From an uncultured Bacteroidota bacterium (lineage in GTDB: Bacteria; Bacteroidota; Bacteroidia; Chitinophagales; Saprospiraceae), in assembly GCA_937876435.1 (NCBI GenBank), contig CALEIL010000399.1, forward strand, positions 1 through 15,638: 15,638 bases of DNA, read 5' to 3'. How positions within the stretch are numbered: position 1 is the stretch's first letter; every line of letters starts with the position of its first letter. Shown one piece after another: positions 12,479-15,638 of this stretch. The notes below the pieces were generated by a model. The model searched no databases. It was not told where the DNA came from and saw nothing but the letters and a program-made list of their open reading frames with translations. A program made the position numbers and the translations under genes.

Positions 12479-15250
12479 TTAATGCGCCTCCAACCATGTA
12501 TTTCCGGTTCCTACTTCGACCAGGATGGGGACTTTGAGTCCTGGAAGAGCGTTGACCATTTCCTCTTGTACCAGAATTTTCATTTCTTCCACTTCCTCTT
12601 TTGGTACGTCAAACATCAGTTCATCGTGGACCTGGAGGATGAGTTTTGATTGCAGGTTTTTCTCTTGCAGTTTATGGTGGATATGGATCATGGCCAGTTT
12701 GATCATATCGGCCGCGCTGCCCTGGATGGGTGTGTTGATCGCAATCCGTTCTGCCCCGGCCTGGGCTAGTCTGTTGCGGGAGTTGATATCCCGTAAACCC
12801 CGCTTTCGACCGAGCAAAGTCTCTACGTAACCATTTTTCCGGGCGAACTCGACGGTCTCATCCATATACTTTTTCAAGCCCTTATACTGATTGAAATAAG
12901 CTGAGATCAATTCGGAGGCTTCTTTTCGGGGTATGTCCAGTTGTTGAGATAAATTGGTGGCACCTGCGCCATAAATGATACTAAAATTCACCGTTTTCGC
13001 CTGACGACGCTGGTCGGAAGTGACTGCATCGTACGGCATATCAAAAACCCGGGCAGCCGTAGCCCGGTGAATATCCTGGTCATTGTTGAAGGCTTCCAGC
13101 ATGGCTTCATCTCCACTCATGTGCGCGATCAACCGCAGTTCGATCTGCGAGTAATCGGCTCCGAGCAGAACGTGGTTTTCATCCGCCGGGATAAAAGCTT
13201 CCCGGACTTTCCGACCGGCTTCGGTTTTGATGGGGATATTCTGGAGGTTAGGGTTATTGGAACTCAGCCTTCCGGTGGCTGCCAAAGCCTGGTTGAAACT
13301 ACTGTGAATACGGCCTGTCCGGGGATTCACCATCCTGGGGAGGGCGTCTACGTAGGTGGATTTGAGTTTCATCAAACCCCGGTATTCCAGTATCATTGAT
13401 ACGATTTCGTGGTCTTTTTCCAGTTCACCCAGTTTGACCTCGTTGGTGGAGTATTGACCGGTTTTGGTTTTTCCCCAACGGTATGGAATTTTCATGACGT
13501 CAAACAGGATCTCGCCCACCTGTTTGGGGCTGTCAATATTAAACACGGCTCCAGCCATCGTATGGATCGTCGATTGGAGTTCCAGGATTTGCTCCGTCAA
13601 TTCCTTTCCGTATTGGATCAGGAAGTCTGAATTCAAGCGGATCCCGGTGAATTCCATTTCTGCCAGCACCTTAATGACCGGCTCTTCCACGTCAAAATAC
13701 AGTGGATCCAGTTTTTCCTTCTTTAGTTTTTCATAGAGATATTCATGTAGTCTCAGAGTAATGTCTGCATCTTCGGCGGCATAATTCTTGAGTTTCTCCA
13801 CATTCACATCCCGGAGTTTTTTCTGGTGCTGTCCTTTCTTTTCGGTCAGTTCGTCGTACGAAATGGTTTTATAGGATAGATAGGTCTCCGCCATATAATC
13901 CATGTTGTGGCGGAGTTCGGGATTGAGGAGATAGTGGAAAAGCATAGTATCGTGGTAAATTCCGTTCACCCGGATGCCATAATTCTTCAATACGATCACG
14001 TCGTATTTGATATTCTGAGCAATTTTGATGATACCCGGATCTTCAAATACATCTCGGAATTCCTCCAATATGGTCAATGTTTCCTGTCTGCCTTTGGGCA
14101 GGAGTATAAAATAAGCTTTCCCATTCTCCGTGGAGAAACTCATTCCCACCAATTCCGCTTCCACGGCTTGTATGGAGGTGGTCTCGGTATCAAAGCAAAA
14201 CGCCGGGGAGCTCTTTAGTTCTTCAATCAGAGAGGCTCTGGCAGCGGCATCTTCGACCAGGAGGTATTGCTGATCGGTATTTTTAAATTGATTGGGTGCT
14301 ATCTTATCAATGACAGCTTGAGAAGAGGAGGAGTTTTCCACAGGGAATAACGCTTGCTGGACTCCAGCCTGAGATTGATTTCCCAATATGCTTTGGGCGA
14401 GTGTCCTGAATTCCAATTCAGCGAACAATTCGGTCAATCGTTTTTTATTCGCCTGATTCATCTCGGTTTCATCCGGATCAAACGTGATGGGAACTTCTGT
14501 ATTGATGATGGCCAAACGTTTGGATAATAATCCCTGATCTGCGTAGGTTTCCAGATTTTCCCGCAATTTTCCTTTGAGGTCCTGGGTATTTACCAAAAGA
14601 TTTTCAATGCTGTGATACGTTTTAAGAAGTTTGGCAGCCGTTTTGGGACCAATACCGGGAATACCGGGAATATTGTCAATGCTGTCGCCTTGCAGTCCAA
14701 TCATATCCTGAACCTGGTCCACGTTGTCGATATCCCATCGTGCCAGCACTTCGGGAATGCCCAAAATTTCAATCCCATTGCCCTGTCGAGCAGGTTTGTA
14801 AATTTTGATATTTTCCGTGACCAGCTGTCCGAAATCCTTATCCGGCGTGACCATAAATACCTTAAAACCCTGTTTTTCTGCTTGTTTGGCCAAAGTTCCG
14901 ATCACATCATCCGCTTCGTAATTGTCTATTTCAAATATGGGGATGTTAAATGCCTTGACTATCTCTTTGATATACGGGATCGCGATACGGATATCTTCCG
15001 GTGTAGCATCTCTTTGGGCTTTATACTGTGGGTACATTTCATTGCGAAAGGTGATGTTGCTCTTGTCAAAGGACACCGCCAGATGGCTGGGTTGGTGGTT
15101 TACGATGATGTCCCACAGCGACCGGGTAAATCCGGTGATGGCAGAGGTGTTGATGCCTTTGGAATTGAATAGTGGTCTGGCGATAAAAGCGTAGTGGGCC
15201 CGAAAGATCATGGCATGGCCATCCAGGATGTACAGTGTCTTTTGATTCAT
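12479..15250 (-). CDS. polA: DNA polymerase I
   Basis: Full-length family A polymerase, 923 residues, for Okazaki-fragment processing and repair synthesis. Residues 1-290 form the 5'-3' flap nuclease (LYILDGHAMIFRAHYAF, EADDVIGTLA, GDSIDNIPGIPGIGPKTA). Residues about 325-515 form the 3'-5' exonuclease with all metal and catalytic residues: Asp354 and Glu356 (DTET), Asp417 (NIKYD), Tyr490 and Asp494 (YAAED), so proofreading should work. The polymerase domain has TGRLSSNNPNLQNIP (659-673), motif A DYSQIELR (Asp699), the O-helix RRQAKTVNFSIIYG with Arg748, Lys752, Phe756 and Tyr760, and motif C HDE (875-877). Phe756 is the E. coli-like residue that disfavours dideoxynucleotides. The ATG at 15250 begins directly with the nuclease motif, so the start is firm. 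It is preceded by repeat-rich DNA and appears to be transcribed alone. Confidence 0.98.
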   Translation of the reverse strand: MNQKTLYILDGHAMIFRAHYAFIARPLFNSKGINTSAITGFTRSLWDIIVNHQPSHLAVSFDKSNITFRNEMYPQYKAQRDATPEDIRIAIPYIKEIVKAFNIPIFEIDNYEADDVIGTLAKQAEKQGFKVFMVTPDKDFGQLVTENIKIYKPARQGNGIEILGIPEVLARWDIDNVDQVQDMIGLQGDSIDNIPGIPGIGPKTAAKLLKTYHSIENLLVNTQDLKGKLRENLETYADQGLLSKRLAIINTEVPITFDPDETEMNQANKKRLTELFAELEFRTLAQSILGNQSQAGVQQALFPVENSSSSQAVIDKIAPNQFKNTDQQYLLVEDAAARASLIEELKSSPAFCFDTETTSIQAVEAELVGMSFSTENGKAYFILLPKGRQETLTILEEFRDVFEDPGIIKIAQNIKYDVIVLKNYGIRVNGIYHDTMLFHYLLNPELRHNMDYMAETYLSYKTISYDELTEKKGQHQKKLRDVNVEKLKNYAAEDADITLRLHEYLYEKLKKEKLDPLYFDVEEPVIKVLAEMEFTGIRLNSDFLIQYGKELTEQILELQSTIHTMAGAVFNIDSPKQVGEILFDVMKIPYRWGKTKTGQYSTNEVKLGELEKDHEIVSMILEYRGLMKLKSTYVDALPRMVNPRTGRIHSSFNQALAATGRLSSNNPNLQNIPIKTEAGRKVREAFIPADENHVLLGADYSQIELRLIAHMSGDEAMLEAFNNDQDIHRATAARVFDMPYDAVTSDQRRQAKTVNFSIIYGAGATNLSQQLDIPRKEASELISAYFNQYKGLKKYMDETVEFARKNGYVETLLGRKRGLRDINSRNRLAQAGAERIAINTPIQGSAADMIKLAMIHIHHKLQEKNLQSKLILQVHDELMFDVPKEEVEEMKILVQEEMVNALPGLKVPILVEVGTGNTWLEAH

Positions 15251-15405
15251 GACGAGTTGGATTTTGTTTATTTAATATCCAATGTGATTTCTTCCATCGA
15301 AGGTAGTAAAATAATTTTTCACAGGAATATATGCGGTTTTTCAGATGTTATTAGTTTGTGGTTATTTGAGAATTTTTCATCTCTTTACCAGGTATATCAA
15401 TCGAC
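15251..15405. promoter_or_regulatory. AT-rich upstream region of polA
   Basis: AT-rich stretch directly upstream of the polA ATG on the minus strand; it presumably holds the polA promoter. No convincing match to the Bacteroidota TTG / TAnnTTTG promoter pattern was found, so no exact site is proposed. Confidence 0.35.
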
Positions 15406-15533
15406 CTCCCCGGATTAAAATCCGGGGTATCAATCGATCCTACGGATCTCAATGAAATTTGATTCCATATCTCCCCGGATTAAAATCCGGGGCTACAATA
15501 TAGACCGAGCCTACGGCTCTCTTCCATCTCAAT
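15406..15533. repeat. two tandem copies of a two-hairpin module
   Basis: The period is 65 bases. Each copy has a large hairpin CCCCGGAT-TAAA-ATCCGGGG (15408-15427 and 15473-15492, identical), then a CAAT-containing linker, then a triloop hairpin: GATCC-TAC-GGATC at 15436-15448 in copy 1 and GAGCC-TAC-GGCTC at 15507-15519 in copy 2, then a TTCCAT word. The second hairpin has changed on both arms together and stays perfectly paired. The triloop style recalls the arrays at 1104 and 6048. Function unknown. Confidence 0.85.
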
Positions 15534-15638
15534 ATCCGTGGAATGTACCTTCATCCGTAGAATGTACCTTCATCCGTGGAATCTACCTTCATCCGTGGAA
15601 TCTACCTTCATCCGTGGAATCTACCTTCATCCGTGGAA
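15534..15638. repeat. 19-bp tandem repeat, 5.5 copies, continues past the window edge
   Basis: The unit ATCCGTGGAATCTACCTTC repeats at 15534, 15553, 15572, 15591, 15610 and partially at 15629. Copies 1 and 2 have G instead of C at unit position 12, and copy 2 also has A at position 7; the later copies are identical. This gradient suggests recent expansion at the right side. A 19-base period cannot keep a reading frame, so it is not a coding repeat. Confidence 0.9.

Noticed and set aside
14612..15172. 186-residue plus-strand open frame
   Set aside because: It lies antisense inside polA, has no domain or signal, and is a shadow of the real gene's codon pattern; the same holds for the other antisense frames in polA, amtB and the CHU_C genes.
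15534..15638. CRISPR array
   Set aside because: The copies are directly adjacent with no spacers, and the unit is only 19 bases.

Overview
The window looks like a chromosomal segment of a Bacteroidota bacterium, most likely of the Saprospiraceae/Lewinella kind. The evidence is three large secreted proteins ending in type IX secretion system (T9SS) C-terminal domains (one sorting-tail type, two 'gliding motility-associated' CHU_C type), an amtB-glnK pair with a Bacteroidota-like PII protein, near absence of Shine-Dalgarno sites, and intergenic DNA loaded with short hairpin repeats. The taxonomic call is inference; no marker gene was compared.

Layout, left to right. (1) The 3' part of ftsK (DNA translocase), cut by the window edge. 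(2) An 0.8 kb gene-free stretch made of small repeats: triloop hairpins, heptamer-period repeats and a REP-like hairpin. (3) An AT-rich gene for a T9SS-sorted protein with a dockerin-like calcium loop (1925-3382). (4) A large CHU_C protein with a probable N-terminal beta-propeller and a ladder of Cys-marked Ig-like modules (3457-6039). (5) A second hairpin array plus heptamer repeats. (6) On the minus strand, the amtB-glnK operon: ammonium channel and its PII regulator. (7) A 0.75 kb gene-free stretch with a clean rho-independent terminator on the plus strand and a 91-bp nested inverted-repeat element, neither explained by a flanking gene. (8) A small lipoprotein gene overlapping the remnant of a secreted metalloprotease-like gene. 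(9) A minus-strand CHU_C protein with a cohesin-like domain, split into two frames at a run of nine A. (10) An intergenic pair of inverted REP-like hairpins. (11) polA, complete, on the minus strand. (12) Two copies of a two-hairpin module and a 19-bp tandem repeat running off the right edge.

The housekeeping genes (ftsK, amtB, glnK, polA) look intact and ordinary. The accessory content is the set of surface or secreted proteins and the repeats. The most interesting signals are: the A9 run that separates signal peptide and body of the cohesin-like protein (programmed -1 frameshift, transcriptional slippage, or a simple lesion); the hairpin families whose stems differ in sequence while staying perfectly paired, which implies selection or a copying mechanism acting on structure; and the terminator plus folded element at 8552-8670, which may mark an undescribed small RNA or a miniature mobile element. 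No tRNA, rRNA, CRISPR array or complete insertion sequence was seen.
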